Source: an uncultured Prevotellaceae bacterium
GTDB lineage: Bacteria > Bacteroidota > Bacteroidia > Bacteroidales > Bacteroidaceae
Direction of reading: 5' to 3'
Assembly (NCBI GenBank): GCA_946188345.1
Contig: CAMHUI010000016.1
Span: 1 to 54,526 of the forward strand
Length of the DNA stretch: 54,526 nt
Every line of letters begins with the position of its first letter. The first letter of the stretch is position 1. A program made the translations under genes and the position numbers. Shown here in pieces: positions 18,921-26,864 of the stretch. The notes beneath the pieces are model-generated. The model was not told the DNA's origin and did not search any database. It saw nothing but the letters and a program-made list of their open reading frames with translations.

Positions 18921-19762
18921 GGTCGTATGGCGCTGATGAATCGTTGTCTGCCGAAGGCGTCGATGCGGATGCTGACATCGCAAAAGGCCAGTTCAAGGAG
19001 CATCGCCTGGAGCTCTTCAGCGTAGAGTGGATTGATTTCAAAGAAGAGGCGTCCGCCCCGGTCAAGTGCCGCGAGGGCATAGGTGGCGATGGCACGATAG
19101 AAACACAGGGCATCGTCGTCGGGTACAAAGAGTGCCGTGGCTGGCTCATGCTGCAGCACGTGGGGAGCCATCGTGGCGCGTTCCTTCTGGCAGATGTAAG
19201 GTGGATTGGAGACGATGACATCCCACTTCTGCTGACTTCCCTGAAGAATATCGGCGGTAGCAAGGATGTCGTGACGCGAGAAAACTGCATGTACACCGAT
19301 GCGGCCGGCGTTTTCTCGGGCCACCAGCAGGGCTTCCTCTGAAATGTCCCAGCCCTCCACACGGGCATCGGGCAGCTCTGCTGCCAGCGTGCAGGCAATA
19401 CATCCCGAGCCGGTGCCGATGTCGAGGATGCGGGGCTTAGCAGGCAGTTCAGCCGACAGAACCCACTGGCAGAGCTCCTCGGTCTCAGGACGGGGGATGA
19501 GGACAGCCGGCGACACCTTCAGCCAACGGCCGCAGAACTCGGCTTCGCCCATGACATACTGCACGGGCTCGCCAGCCATCAGCCGTTGCATCATGGCCTG
19601 CAGGTGGGTTGCCGAAGGGACAGGAAGGCTGTCTAAGCCGCCTGCCAACACATCGGCCAGCGACAGTCCGAAGACATGGTCGAGCAGCAACCTCACCACG
19701 GCCTGAGCCTCACGCTCGCCGTACCGAGGCACCAAAACCTGCCATAGTTCACGATAGTTCAT
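18917..19762 (-). CDS. prmC: Peptide chain release factor N(5)-glutamine methyltransferase
   Basis: PrmC methylates the Gln of the GGQ motif in release factors RF1 and RF2. The 281-residue protein has the N-terminal helical domain with EPVQYVMGEAEFCG (about residues 62-76), IPRPETEEL, the SAM-binding DIGTGSGCIA and the catalytic NPPY motif (VSNPPYI). The start MNYREL (ATG 19762) gives the normal length. The -7 box ends only about 6 bases before this ATG, so the mRNA may be leaderless. First gene of the prmC-recX-comF unit, with a 4-base overlap to recX. Confidence 0.95.
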   Translation of the reverse strand: MNYRELWQVLVPRYGEREAQAVVRLLLDHVFGLSLADVLAGGLDSLPVPSATHLQAMMQRLMAGEPVQYVMGEAEFCGRWLKVSPAVLIPRPETEELCQWVLSAELPAKPRILDIGTGSGCIACTLAAELPDARVEGWDISEEALLVARENAGRIGVHAVFSRHDILATADILQGSQQKWDVIVSNPPYICQKERATMAPHVLQHEPATALFVPDDDALCFYRAIATYALAALDRGGRLFFEINPLYAEELQAMLLELAFCDVSIRIDAFGRQRFISAIRP

Positions 19763-19768
19763 CAAATG

Positions 19769-19776
19769 CAAAGGTA
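19769..19776 (-). promoter_or_regulatory. -7 box of prmC, almost touching the start codon
   Basis: Minus-strand TACCTTTG (19776-19769) fits TAnnTTTG; the ATG begins at 19762. With the usual distance from box to transcription start, the transcript would begin at or within a few bases of the ATG. Confidence 0.6.
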
Positions 19777-19925
19777 CGATTAAGCGAGCGAAAAACAAAG
19801 GAAAAGACGAAGTTTTTTCAGTTGTTTTTCCGAGCGAGAGTACCTTCGGCACAGCCAAAGACGATTAAGCGAGCGAAAAATAAAGGAAAAGCGGATGTTT
19901 TATTCTGTTGTTTTCTGAGCGCATC
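19769..19925 (+). repeat. Promoter-abutting repeated element, copy at prmC (two tandem modules)
   Basis: Two successive units read GATTAAGCGAGCGAAAAA, an A/G-rich stretch, then TTTTTCCGAGCGAGAGTACC with CTTCGGCACAGCCAAAGA, and again GATTAAGCGAGCGAAAAA to TTTTCTGAGCGCATC. Same modules as at ychF. Confidence 0.75.
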
Positions 19926-19932
19926 ACACAGC

Positions 19933-20013
19933 GACCAGCCTTTGGTCATAACGAGACCAGCCTTTGGTCATAACGAGACCAGCCCTTGGTCATAACAAGA
20001 CCAGTCATGGGGC
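19933..20013. repeat. Array of 22-bp-period palindromes (four units), first locus
   Basis: Units start at 19933, 19955, 19977 and 19999: GACCAGCCTTTGGTC twice, GACCAGCCCTTGGTC once, and a decayed last unit (GACCAGTCATGGGGC). Each is an inverted repeat GACCA/TGGTC with 7-base spacers (ATAACGA or ATAACAA). The same array occurs inverted at 41042-41122. Lies between the DUF3108 stop and the prmC upstream element. Confidence 0.9.
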
Positions 20014-20039
20014 AGTATCTTGTTTTTTCGTTCTTTCTG

Positions 20040-20834
20040 TTATTGGTGCTGGGATTTCAGCTGCACGCCTTTGGCGTTTTGCAGGATGGCCTTGGCGGTG
20101 CCGACGCGGAGGTTCATGTCGAGCTGAACGGGAACATGATGGGCATCGTCGGTGACGAAGAATGTAACGATTTCCTTCCATTTATTGTCTTCAAACTCAA
20201 GGTAGGAAATCTTCAGGCAGTCGTAGCGCTGGCCGTCGTCGGCCTTGATGGTTGTCTTTCCGCGATATTTCAGCCGTGCCGTCTCTATCTTATGTCCGTC
20301 GACCATGGGGAAGTCGATGGTGTGGCCTGGCTGCCAGCCAGAAGGGTTGAAGCCTCGGGCGCGCTGAAACATGCTGAGCATGTCGTAGACGGGTTTGACG
20401 GGCGCCTTCTCGCGCCATTCGTGGAGGCCTTTGCTGGTGAGCTGATGCTGGCGCACGTGGCTCCTACCTGGCGAGGGATAGGTGTAGAAGACTTCGTCGA
20501 CATAGTATCGTTTTCCCTCGCGGGCTCCTTTGCGATAATAGAGGGGGGTGAGAGCGGGCGTGAGATAGCTGAGCAGGGTGTCGCGCATGACGAAGTACTG
20601 GTCGGCCTTGGTGCTGCCGCGCGTGATGAGCGAGGTGCGATAGGCTGTCTGGCCTTCGTACATGGTCTTGACGGTATACATCGAGGCGGAGCCGGCCTTG
20701 ATCCAGACGAACTGCCAGTTGTAATAGAGGTTGTATGACAGGAACTCGCCTGCCTGGAAGGGCAGCGACTGTTGTGCCTGCAATGGCAGATTGAGGAGGA
20801 GGAAAAGGACGATAGATAGGCAGTGCTTCTTCAT
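20040..20834 (-). CDS. DUF3108 domain-containing protein, exported
   Basis: The 264-residue protein has a signal peptide (cleavage near LQAQ, residue 20) and matches DUF3108: an envelope beta-rich fold with GEFLSYNLYYNWQFVWIKAGSA split over its first strands and LKISYLEFEDNKWKEIVTFFVTDD near the C-terminus. There is no lipobox, so it is periplasmic or outer-membrane associated. The function is unknown. It ends a minus-strand series after the Ig-like lipoprotein (24-base gap). Confidence 0.87.
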   Translation of the reverse strand: MKKHCLSIVLFLLLNLPLQAQQSLPFQAGEFLSYNLYYNWQFVWIKAGSASMYTVKTMYEGQTAYRTSLITRGSTKADQYFVMRDTLLSYLTPALTPLYYRKGAREGKRYYVDEVFYTYPSPGRSHVRQHQLTSKGLHEWREKAPVKPVYDMLSMFQRARGFNPSGWQPGHTIDFPMVDGHKIETARLKYRGKTTIKADDGQRYDCLKISYLEFEDNKWKEIVTFFVTDDAHHVPVQLDMNLRVGTAKAILQNAKGVQLKSQHQ

Positions 20835-20858
20835 AGTGATTCTCTTTTGTCAACTCCG

Positions 20859-22868
20859 CTACTGGTAATCGGGTATCTGAGTGCGTGGTATGCCTTTCTG
20901 CTGGGCTCTCTGCAGGTTGCGGCTCTTGACGGTGCGTCGCTTCTGTTCTTTCTGCTTGATGAGGGCTGAGGGTTTCTGCTCGTTGGCGGGCAGCTGAAGG
21001 GGGTTCCAGGTCTCGGTATAGTCCCACTTGGCCTTACACTCGAGGGCTTCGGGATAGTAGTAGACGGCTTCTGCCTGCTGGCGCTGGTCGTAGTCGCCGG
21101 TGTCCCAGCGGCCGTTTCCGTTGTCATCGATAAAGGCTCGGAGGTAGTATTTCTTAGGCTCTACGTAGAAGAACTCTGCGCGTCCGGTGGTGGTGAAGGT
21201 CTGTTTGACGGGTTTGTCGGTGTTGTCGAGCAGCTGGACGATGAGCGGCTGTTGCTGCATACCGGTGATGTTGATAAGTATGGTGGCGAAGTCGTCGTCG
21301 CCTTTGACCTTGAATCCCTGCTTGCGCTTGTCGGTGGAGAGTCCGTAGATGTCGGTAAAGGCGAGGGAGTCTATCTCAAGGCTGTATTCGATGGTTGGCC
21401 TCCACTCGCCCCGGATGATGGTGACGGGTTGTAGGTCGGTGGTGTCGGTCTCGATGCGGAAGGGTGCCTCATACCAAAGGGTGTCGTGCTTGGCATAGAG
21501 GTGGATGGCGGCGGTGTCGACCTTGGCCAGGGGTGTGGGGAAGGTGATGTGGATGTTCTGGTCGGGGGCGATGGTTGACATGGCCTGGACCTTCATCTCG
21601 AGATGTGTGGTGGGTGGTATGCTGTCGTAGGGCTGGCCGCGCTTCTTCCTGCGCTCGTTGTTCTTGCGCCACTCGTCGTACTGCTTCTGCTTTTCCTTCT
21701 GCCGCTTCTCGTAGGTGACCTTGGAGAAGATGTTGAGAGTGTCGGTCTGTAGCTGCAGCTGACCGAGGGTATCGGTGCGATGGTAGGTCATCTCGACGGT
21801 GAGGGTGTCGCGGTTGACGAGCATGGTGTCGCGCAGCCAGTACTGAATGGTGTCGCAGTGGGCTGAGCTGCGGATGATGAAGGCATCTGTGTCGTCGAAG
21901 TCGAGACCGCGCAGGGTTGGCATCTCGTCGTTGCCGTAGGTGAAGAAGATGGTGAAGTGGTTGGCCTCTGTGCGGTCGGTCTTGATATGGAAGCGGTCGG
22001 TGAGCTGTTCGGTGAAAGCTCGCAGCACAATATCATCGGGAAGGAAATGGGTATAGCCCACGCGCTCGATGTTCTCGATGTGCAGGGAGTCTCGCCAGAT
22101 GGTGTCCTGACGGATGTCGGGTTTGAAGGTGGGGGAGATGATGTCGTCGGTGAAAGCCAGGGTCTCACTCTTCTGGTTTTTGATGTAGTTGCCGTCTATG
22201 TCTTGCAAGGCATAGATGCGGTAGTCGCCCGGCGCGATGCCCCGGATGACGAAGTGTCCGCGGCCGTCGGTGCGCGAGACGCGAAGCATGGGAGTGGTGG
22301 TAAAGAGGGTATCAGCATCGTCGGCAGGCTTTTCGTAGAGGCCTACCTGGATGCCCTTGACGGGTTCGAGGTTGGCGGCATCGACCACGTAGCCGGAGAC
22401 TTCGAGGGTGTCGATGACAGAGCCTGTAGAGAAGGTGTATGTATAGTTTCCGAGCGGGTTGTTCTCGTTGTTGTCGGTGATGGCATCGCTGAAGTCGATG
22501 GTATAGGTGGTATTCTCCTTTAGGGAGTCCTTCAGCTCAACGACGATGCGCTTACCCTGGGTCTTGATTTCGGGCTGCTCAATCTGGGGCGGCGAGATGA
22601 TGACGTTCTCGCTGGGATTGTCTATCTTGATATACTCGTTGAAGTTGATGTAGACTTTCCTTGCGGCGACGCCAGTGGCTTTGTCTTCCGGCGTACAGCC
22701 TATGACCCGCGGCGGAGTCTCGTCGTACCAGCCGCCGTCGGGCTGACCCATGCGGGCACAGGAGGAAATAAGGAAAAGGAGAAACAACAGAGACCACAAC
22801 AGCCTCTCTCCATGCCGCTCCCGATAGCGGGGAGCTGTATGCTTTTCTGTTTGAGCCTTATTCCTCAT
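20859..22868 (-). CDS. Ig-like (Big_5-type) domain lipoprotein
   Basis: This 669-residue lipoprotein has a positively charged N-region, a hydrophobic stretch and a lipobox (LISSC, Cys37). An Ig-like domain follows (about residues 48-150; PPRVIGCTPEDKATGV and TYTIDFSDAITDNNENNPLG), then a carboxypeptidase-regulatory-like beta-sandwich (about 155-230; VSGYVVDAANLEPVKGIQVG, GHFVIRGIAPGDYRIYALQD). A large beta-rich region of unknown type follows. Bacteroidetes surface lipoproteins of this build are common but uncharacterised. A Lys/Arg-rich stretch lies near residues 385-410. Neighbours are a GH3-type gene 11 bases upstream and the DUF3108 gene downstream. Confidence 0.83.
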   Translation of the reverse strand: MRNKAQTEKHTAPRYRERHGERLLWSLLFLLFLISSCARMGQPDGGWYDETPPRVIGCTPEDKATGVAARKVYINFNEYIKIDNPSENVIISPPQIEQPEIKTQGKRIVVELKDSLKENTTYTIDFSDAITDNNENNPLGNYTYTFSTGSVIDTLEVSGYVVDAANLEPVKGIQVGLYEKPADDADTLFTTTPMLRVSRTDGRGHFVIRGIAPGDYRIYALQDIDGNYIKNQKSETLAFTDDIISPTFKPDIRQDTIWRDSLHIENIERVGYTHFLPDDIVLRAFTEQLTDRFHIKTDRTEANHFTIFFTYGNDEMPTLRGLDFDDTDAFIIRSSAHCDTIQYWLRDTMLVNRDTLTVEMTYHRTDTLGQLQLQTDTLNIFSKVTYEKRQKEKQKQYDEWRKNNERRKKRGQPYDSIPPTTHLEMKVQAMSTIAPDQNIHITFPTPLAKVDTAAIHLYAKHDTLWYEAPFRIETDTTDLQPVTIIRGEWRPTIEYSLEIDSLAFTDIYGLSTDKRKQGFKVKGDDDFATILINITGMQQQPLIVQLLDNTDKPVKQTFTTTGRAEFFYVEPKKYYLRAFIDDNGNGRWDTGDYDQRQQAEAVYYYPEALECKAKWDYTETWNPLQLPANEQKPSALIKQKEQKRRTVKSRNLQRAQQKGIPRTQIPDYQ

Positions 22869-22879
22869 TTGCTCTTTCC

Positions 22880-24391
22880 TTATTTCTTGTTCAACGACAG
22901 CATCTCCTCGATATTCTTCCTGCTGTTTGACAGGCGGGGAATCTTATGCTGGCCTCCCAGCTTGCCCTTAGACTTGAGCCAGTCGTTGAACAATCCTTGA
23001 CGGGCAGGAACCACCTCGAGGTGCTGTAGTGTGACGTTATGATAGCGCTTGGCCTCGTAGTCGCTGTTGAGTTCCTGAAGTTTCTTGTCAAGAATAAGGG
23101 CGAACTCCTCAATGCTCACAGGGTTCTTGCTGAATTCTATCAGCCACTGATGGCGACATTTGGCATGCTCGTCCATATAGACCGGTGCGGCGGTGTATTC
23201 CAGCACCTCGGCACCTGTCTGCTCACATGCATAGGCCAGTCCGCGCTCGGCATTGTCCATGATGAGCTCCTCGCCAAAGGCATTGATGAAGTATTTCGTG
23301 CGACCGGTGATGACAAACTTATAAGGATCCTTGGAAGTGAACTTCACCGTGTCGCCAATCATGTAACGCCACAAGCCGCATGAGGTAGAGATGAGCATGG
23401 CATAGTTCTTTCCTATCTCAACTCCCTCCAGGGGAACCACATTAGGATGAAGCTCGTCGAACTCCTCCATGGGGATAAACTCATAGAAGACGTCGTAGTC
23501 TATCAACAAGAGCAGCGAATGGTCGTTGGGGTCGTCCTGTATGCCGAAGAATCCTTCCGAGGCATTGTATGTCTCCATGTATTGCATCTCAGGCTTTCTG
23601 ATGAGCTGCTCGTATTGGTTGCGGTAGGGTCCGAAGGCAATGCCGCCATGGAAGAATACCTCAAGGTTGGGCCACACTTCGTCGAGTGACTCCTTGCCTG
23701 ACAGTTCCAACACCCTGATCAGCACAGAAAGCATCCACGAGGGTACGCCAGAGAGGTTGGTGATGTTGCGGTGGAGCGTTGCCTGAGCTATACGCTCGCG
23801 CTTCTCCTCGAAGTCGCTCAACAGAGCAATCTCTTTCTTCGGAGCCCGCACGAAGTTCACCAGTGGATTCATATTCTCAATCAGGATGGCACTCAGGTCG
23901 CCCACCAGGCTGTTGGCTACGTTGTAGTTGGGTGCATGGCTGCCGCCAAGGACGAGTCCCTTGCCGTCGAGCATGCGGCTCTTGGGATTGTTGCGAAGAT
24001 AGGTGACGACGGTGTCTGTTCCTCCGGCATAATGAATGTGGTCGAGGCCTTCCTTGCTCACCGGAATGAACTTTGATTTGTCGTTGGTTGTCCCCGACGA
24101 CTTGGCATACCACCTGATGTAGCCCGGCCACAGGATGTTTGGCTCGCCATGGCGCATCCGGTCGATGTCGCCTTTCAGTTCTTCATAGGTATTGACCGGC
24201 ACCTGTCGTGCAAAGTCTTCATAGCGGCGAATGGAAGAGAACTGATGGTTCCTGCCATACTCCGTTTCGGCAGCACGTCGGATGAGATGCTGCATGCGCT
24301 CATGTTGCAGCGCTACGGCGTCGGTTAGGAAACGGTCGTACTGCTTCTGTCGACCGCTGAAAATAATATTTGCTAAACGCGTTATACTCAT
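22880..24391 (-). CDS. GH3 auxin-responsive-promoter family protein (acyl-adenylating fold)
   Basis: This 503-residue cytoplasmic protein belongs to the GH3 branch of the ANL acyl-adenylate superfamily, whose plant members conjugate amino acids to acyl acids. Recognisable are YAKSSGTTNDKSKFIPVS (P-loop-like SSGTT motif, about residues 90-110), YNASEGFFGIQDDP (acyl/adenylate motif) and the lid region FVITGRTKYFINAFGEEL. In Bacteroidetes the substrate is unknown. Its ATG overlaps the stop of the upstream GH76 gene by 4 bases, so the two are likely coupled despite their different cell compartments. Confidence 0.92.
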   Translation of the reverse strand: MSITRLANIIFSGRQKQYDRFLTDAVALQHERMQHLIRRAAETEYGRNHQFSSIRRYEDFARQVPVNTYEELKGDIDRMRHGEPNILWPGYIRWYAKSSGTTNDKSKFIPVSKEGLDHIHYAGGTDTVVTYLRNNPKSRMLDGKGLVLGGSHAPNYNVANSLVGDLSAILIENMNPLVNFVRAPKKEIALLSDFEEKRERIAQATLHRNITNLSGVPSWMLSVLIRVLELSGKESLDEVWPNLEVFFHGGIAFGPYRNQYEQLIRKPEMQYMETYNASEGFFGIQDDPNDHSLLLLIDYDVFYEFIPMEEFDELHPNVVPLEGVEIGKNYAMLISTSCGLWRYMIGDTVKFTSKDPYKFVITGRTKYFINAFGEELIMDNAERGLAYACEQTGAEVLEYTAAPVYMDEHAKCRHQWLIEFSKNPVSIEEFALILDKKLQELNSDYEAKRYHNVTLQHLEVVPARQGLFNDWLKSKGKLGGQHKIPRLSNSRKNIEEMLSLNKK

Positions 24392-25752
24392 TGAATGACT
24401 ACTTTGCGGCCGTTGACGATATAGGTGCCGGGCCGGAGCAGGGATGTGCTGTCTGTGTCCGACATGACTAAACGGCCATTCATATCATATACATTCTTAG
24501 CCTGACGATTATGGCTCTGCGCCGTACTGATTCCGGTAGAGGATCCCAGAACTGCTATTGCCAGACGTGAGACGTTCTCCATGAGCGAGGCACCGCTGAC
24601 CATGGCACCCATGGAAGGCACCTCGGAGGTGTCAATCGGCTGGGCCCAGTAGTAGTTGCAGTAAGTCTTCGGATATTCCTCCAGCAGCAGATTGTCCCAC
24701 AACATGTCGGCATTGGCAGCCAGGAACTTGGCGATGTTCTTCTTATATGTCAGCCGGCAACCGTCGTCAAGGACAAGGTTCACGGCATAAGGTATCAGCA
24801 CTGCCTTGAAGATGCTTTGGTCCATGGATGTTCCTTCATGTCTCAGGATGCCGTTGTCGACGCACCGCCCGCTGGAGCAGGCATACCAGATGACCTTCTG
24901 AGCCATGGTCATGTAGGTCATGTTGTTGGTGATGTTGAACAACACGCGGCAGGCTTCTCCGAAGGTTCCCTGCGTATAGGTGAGGGGAGGTTCTTCTACT
25001 CTTCCGTCGGACTTGAAGTTTTTCTGCATTTCAGAGGCCCAGAAGTTATAAATCTTGATGGCTACATCGAGATAGTGCTGCTCTTGGGTATACTGGTAGA
25101 GTTTGGCGGCAACAAGACAGCCAGGCGCATTGGTGCAGGCGTTGCGTCCGTTGTCGTTCAGCTTCCATGGCAGACCCCAATAGCCGTCATCGTCAGTCCA
25201 TCCGCGGGGTTCGATATACTGGTCGAAGATGGTCTTGGCCATGTCGATGTATTTGTTCTCACCCAAGGCCTCAGTCATGTGAATCAGCGTCAGGCAGATC
25301 CAGCACATGTCGTCGGTATATTCGTTGTGGAATCCCATCTTGTCGTTGGGGTCGTTATACCAGTTGTTAGCATGGTTTTTATACCAGTTCTCCATGTATT
25401 TCTTATAGGTATTGGCCAGCGTGGGGTTGGAGTCCTTGATGCGCTGGTAGGAGTAGATGACCACGTCCATGGCATGGGCCTGCTGCCAGTAGATATATGT
25501 GCTGGCCTGGGTGCGGTCGCTCTGTGTGCGGGGAACAGCCCAGAAGGTACCCTTCGAGACGTTCATGAACTGGTTGATAAGACAATAGGTCACGGTGTCG
25601 GCCTTGCCTTCATAGGTTTCCTTCAACAGGCCTTCCAAGCCTGTTGCGCTCTTACTACTCACAGGGGCAAGCATCAGGAACATGAGCAAGAGTCCCCAGC
25701 CATGGCGGAGGGACATGGTATGCTTTGTTGATAGATACTTTTTCATAGACAT
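24388..25752 (-). CDS. Glycoside hydrolase family 76 (alpha-1,6-mannanase-like), secreted
   Basis: The protein has about 454 residues: an N-terminal signal sequence (hydrophobic GLLLMFLMLAPVSS), a GH76 alpha-barrel and a short C-terminal tail. GH76 enzymes cut alpha-1,6-mannan backbones, as in yeast mannan. The catalytic Asp pair is seen in NEYTDDMCWICL. Other family patterns are NACTNAPGCLVAAKLY and LTYTQGTFGEACR. The tail (VYDMNGRLVM, then PGTYIVNGRKVVIQ) is a T9SS-like C-terminal segment. The start is uncertain: ATG 25752 (MSMKKY) or ATG 25746 (MKKY). It sits after rnc in an otherwise housekeeping unit, with a 110-bp gap in which I see no clear promoter. Confidence 0.88.
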   Translation of the reverse strand: MSMKKYLSTKHTMSLRHGWGLLLMFLMLAPVSSKSATGLEGLLKETYEGKADTVTYCLINQFMNVSKGTFWAVPRTQSDRTQASTYIYWQQAHAMDVVIYSYQRIKDSNPTLANTYKKYMENWYKNHANNWYNDPNDKMGFHNEYTDDMCWICLTLIHMTEALGENKYIDMAKTIFDQYIEPRGWTDDDGYWGLPWKLNDNGRNACTNAPGCLVAAKLYQYTQEQHYLDVAIKIYNFWASEMQKNFKSDGRVEEPPLTYTQGTFGEACRVLFNITNNMTYMTMAQKVIWYACSSGRCVDNGILRHEGTSMDQSIFKAVLIPYAVNLVLDDGCRLTYKKNIAKFLAANADMLWDNLLLEEYPKTYCNYYWAQPIDTSEVPSMGAMVSGASLMENVSRLAIAVLGSSTGISTAQSHNRQAKNVYDMNGRLVMSDTDSTSLLRPGTYIVNGRKVVIQ

Positions 25753-25862
25753 TCCGTTTTTTATGTAAGTAATATGTGTCAGTTTGCTATGCTTAAAAAG
25801 TAGTCTGGACGCAGCCTTATCTTTTTCCTTGTCCAAGCACTGAAAGAGGTTTGTTGGTTGGC

Positions 25863-26864
25863 CTACTGCTCTTCTGCGAAGGCAGCAGCCTCTGCGGCTG
25901 CGATGATTTCTTCGCGTGACTGCGGGGCATGAGATATCTCGCTGAGGTCGAATTCATCTTCATCGGCATCCTCTGTCGTCTCTTCCGCCGTCGTCTCACC
26001 GGGCAGCTGGTCTTCCTCTTCGTGGGAGATGATGAAGTCGTCTTTTTCCTCTGTATCGGGGACTGTCTCTACGGGTTCTTCCTCCATCTTCGTGCGGTCG
26101 GTCTTGGCAGCAAAGACGCTGTCGAGGAAGGTCACGTCTTTCTTCAGCTTTTCCAGAGTGAGTTTCGAGGCCATCTGCTGGCTCTCCTTCTTGGAATAGC
26201 CTTTTCCCGAGCAGCCTTTTACGCCTTCGAGTATCACGGCAAAGACAAACACGGGGCTGCTGCCTTCTTCCATGTTCTGCTCTTCCATTTTGAAGTCCAG
26301 CTTCACGCGGTTCTTCTGAGCCCATTCGATGAGTTTCGACTTGAAGTTGACTTCCTTATAGGCCACCTTGTCGATGTTGATCATCTGTGCCAGGATGCGC
26401 TTGTTCATGAAGCGCATGCATGCATCGTATCCTCTGTCGAGATAGATGGCTCCGACGAGTGCCTCGAATGCGTTTCCGCCCATGTAGCTGTTATGGGCCA
26501 TGCCGCGGCTGTTAGAGATGACGAGGTTGGTCAGTCCCATCTCGTTGGCCAGCTTACCGAGTGTTTCACGCTGGACAAGCTTGCTGCGGGTGTTGGTCAG
26601 GAATCCTTCCTTCTTCCCGGGGAAGTGTTGGTAGACGATGTCGCCCACGATGGCATCGAGGATGGCATCGCCTAAGAACTCCAGCCGCTCGTTGTTGATG
26701 GGCTTTCCTTTCTTGTTGCGGTGCATGACGCTCTTGTGCATCAATGCCTGCTTGTAATAAGACAACTCGTGAGGATAGAACCCAAGTATCTTATATAATG
26801 ACAAAAGAAGCTCCTTTTCCTTTCGGAACGGGAGCTTCAGTCTATCAATGATATTACTCTGCAT
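25863..26864 (-). CDS. rnc: Ribonuclease III with long acidic C-terminal extension
   Basis: RNase III cleaves double-stranded RNA in rRNA and mRNA processing. The catalytic signature is ERLEFLGDAILD (about residues 59-70), with the second acidic site in NAFEALVGAIYLD. A dsRNA-binding domain follows (about residues 165-245, with GKGYSKKESQQMASKLTLEKL). The remaining ~85 residues form an unusually acidic, low-complexity tail rich in Glu and Asp, ending in an Ala-rich helix. Typical bacterial enzymes are 220-250 residues, so this one, at 333, is long. Its start overlaps the end of fabF by 11 bases; the fabF-rnc order is common in bacteria. Confidence 0.95.
   Translation of the reverse strand: MQSNIIDRLKLPFRKEKELLLSLYKILGFYPHELSYYKQALMHKSVMHRNKKGKPINNERLEFLGDAILDAIVGDIVYQHFPGKKEGFLTNTRSKLVQRETLGKLANEMGLTNLVISNSRGMAHNSYMGGNAFEALVGAIYLDRGYDACMRFMNKRILAQMINIDKVAYKEVNFKSKLIEWAQKNRVKLDFKMEEQNMEEGSSPVFVFAVILEGVKGCSGKGYSKKESQQMASKLTLEKLKKDVTFLDSVFAAKTDRTKMEEEPVETVPDTEEKDDFIISHEEEDQLPGETTAEETTEDADEDEFDLSEISHAPQSREEIIAAAEAAAFAEEQ

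Noticed and set aside
19933..20013. CRISPR array (also considered for 41042-41122 and 12289-12363)
   Set aside because: The spacers are only 7 bases and almost identical, the units are 15-base palindromes, and there are no cas genes nearby.
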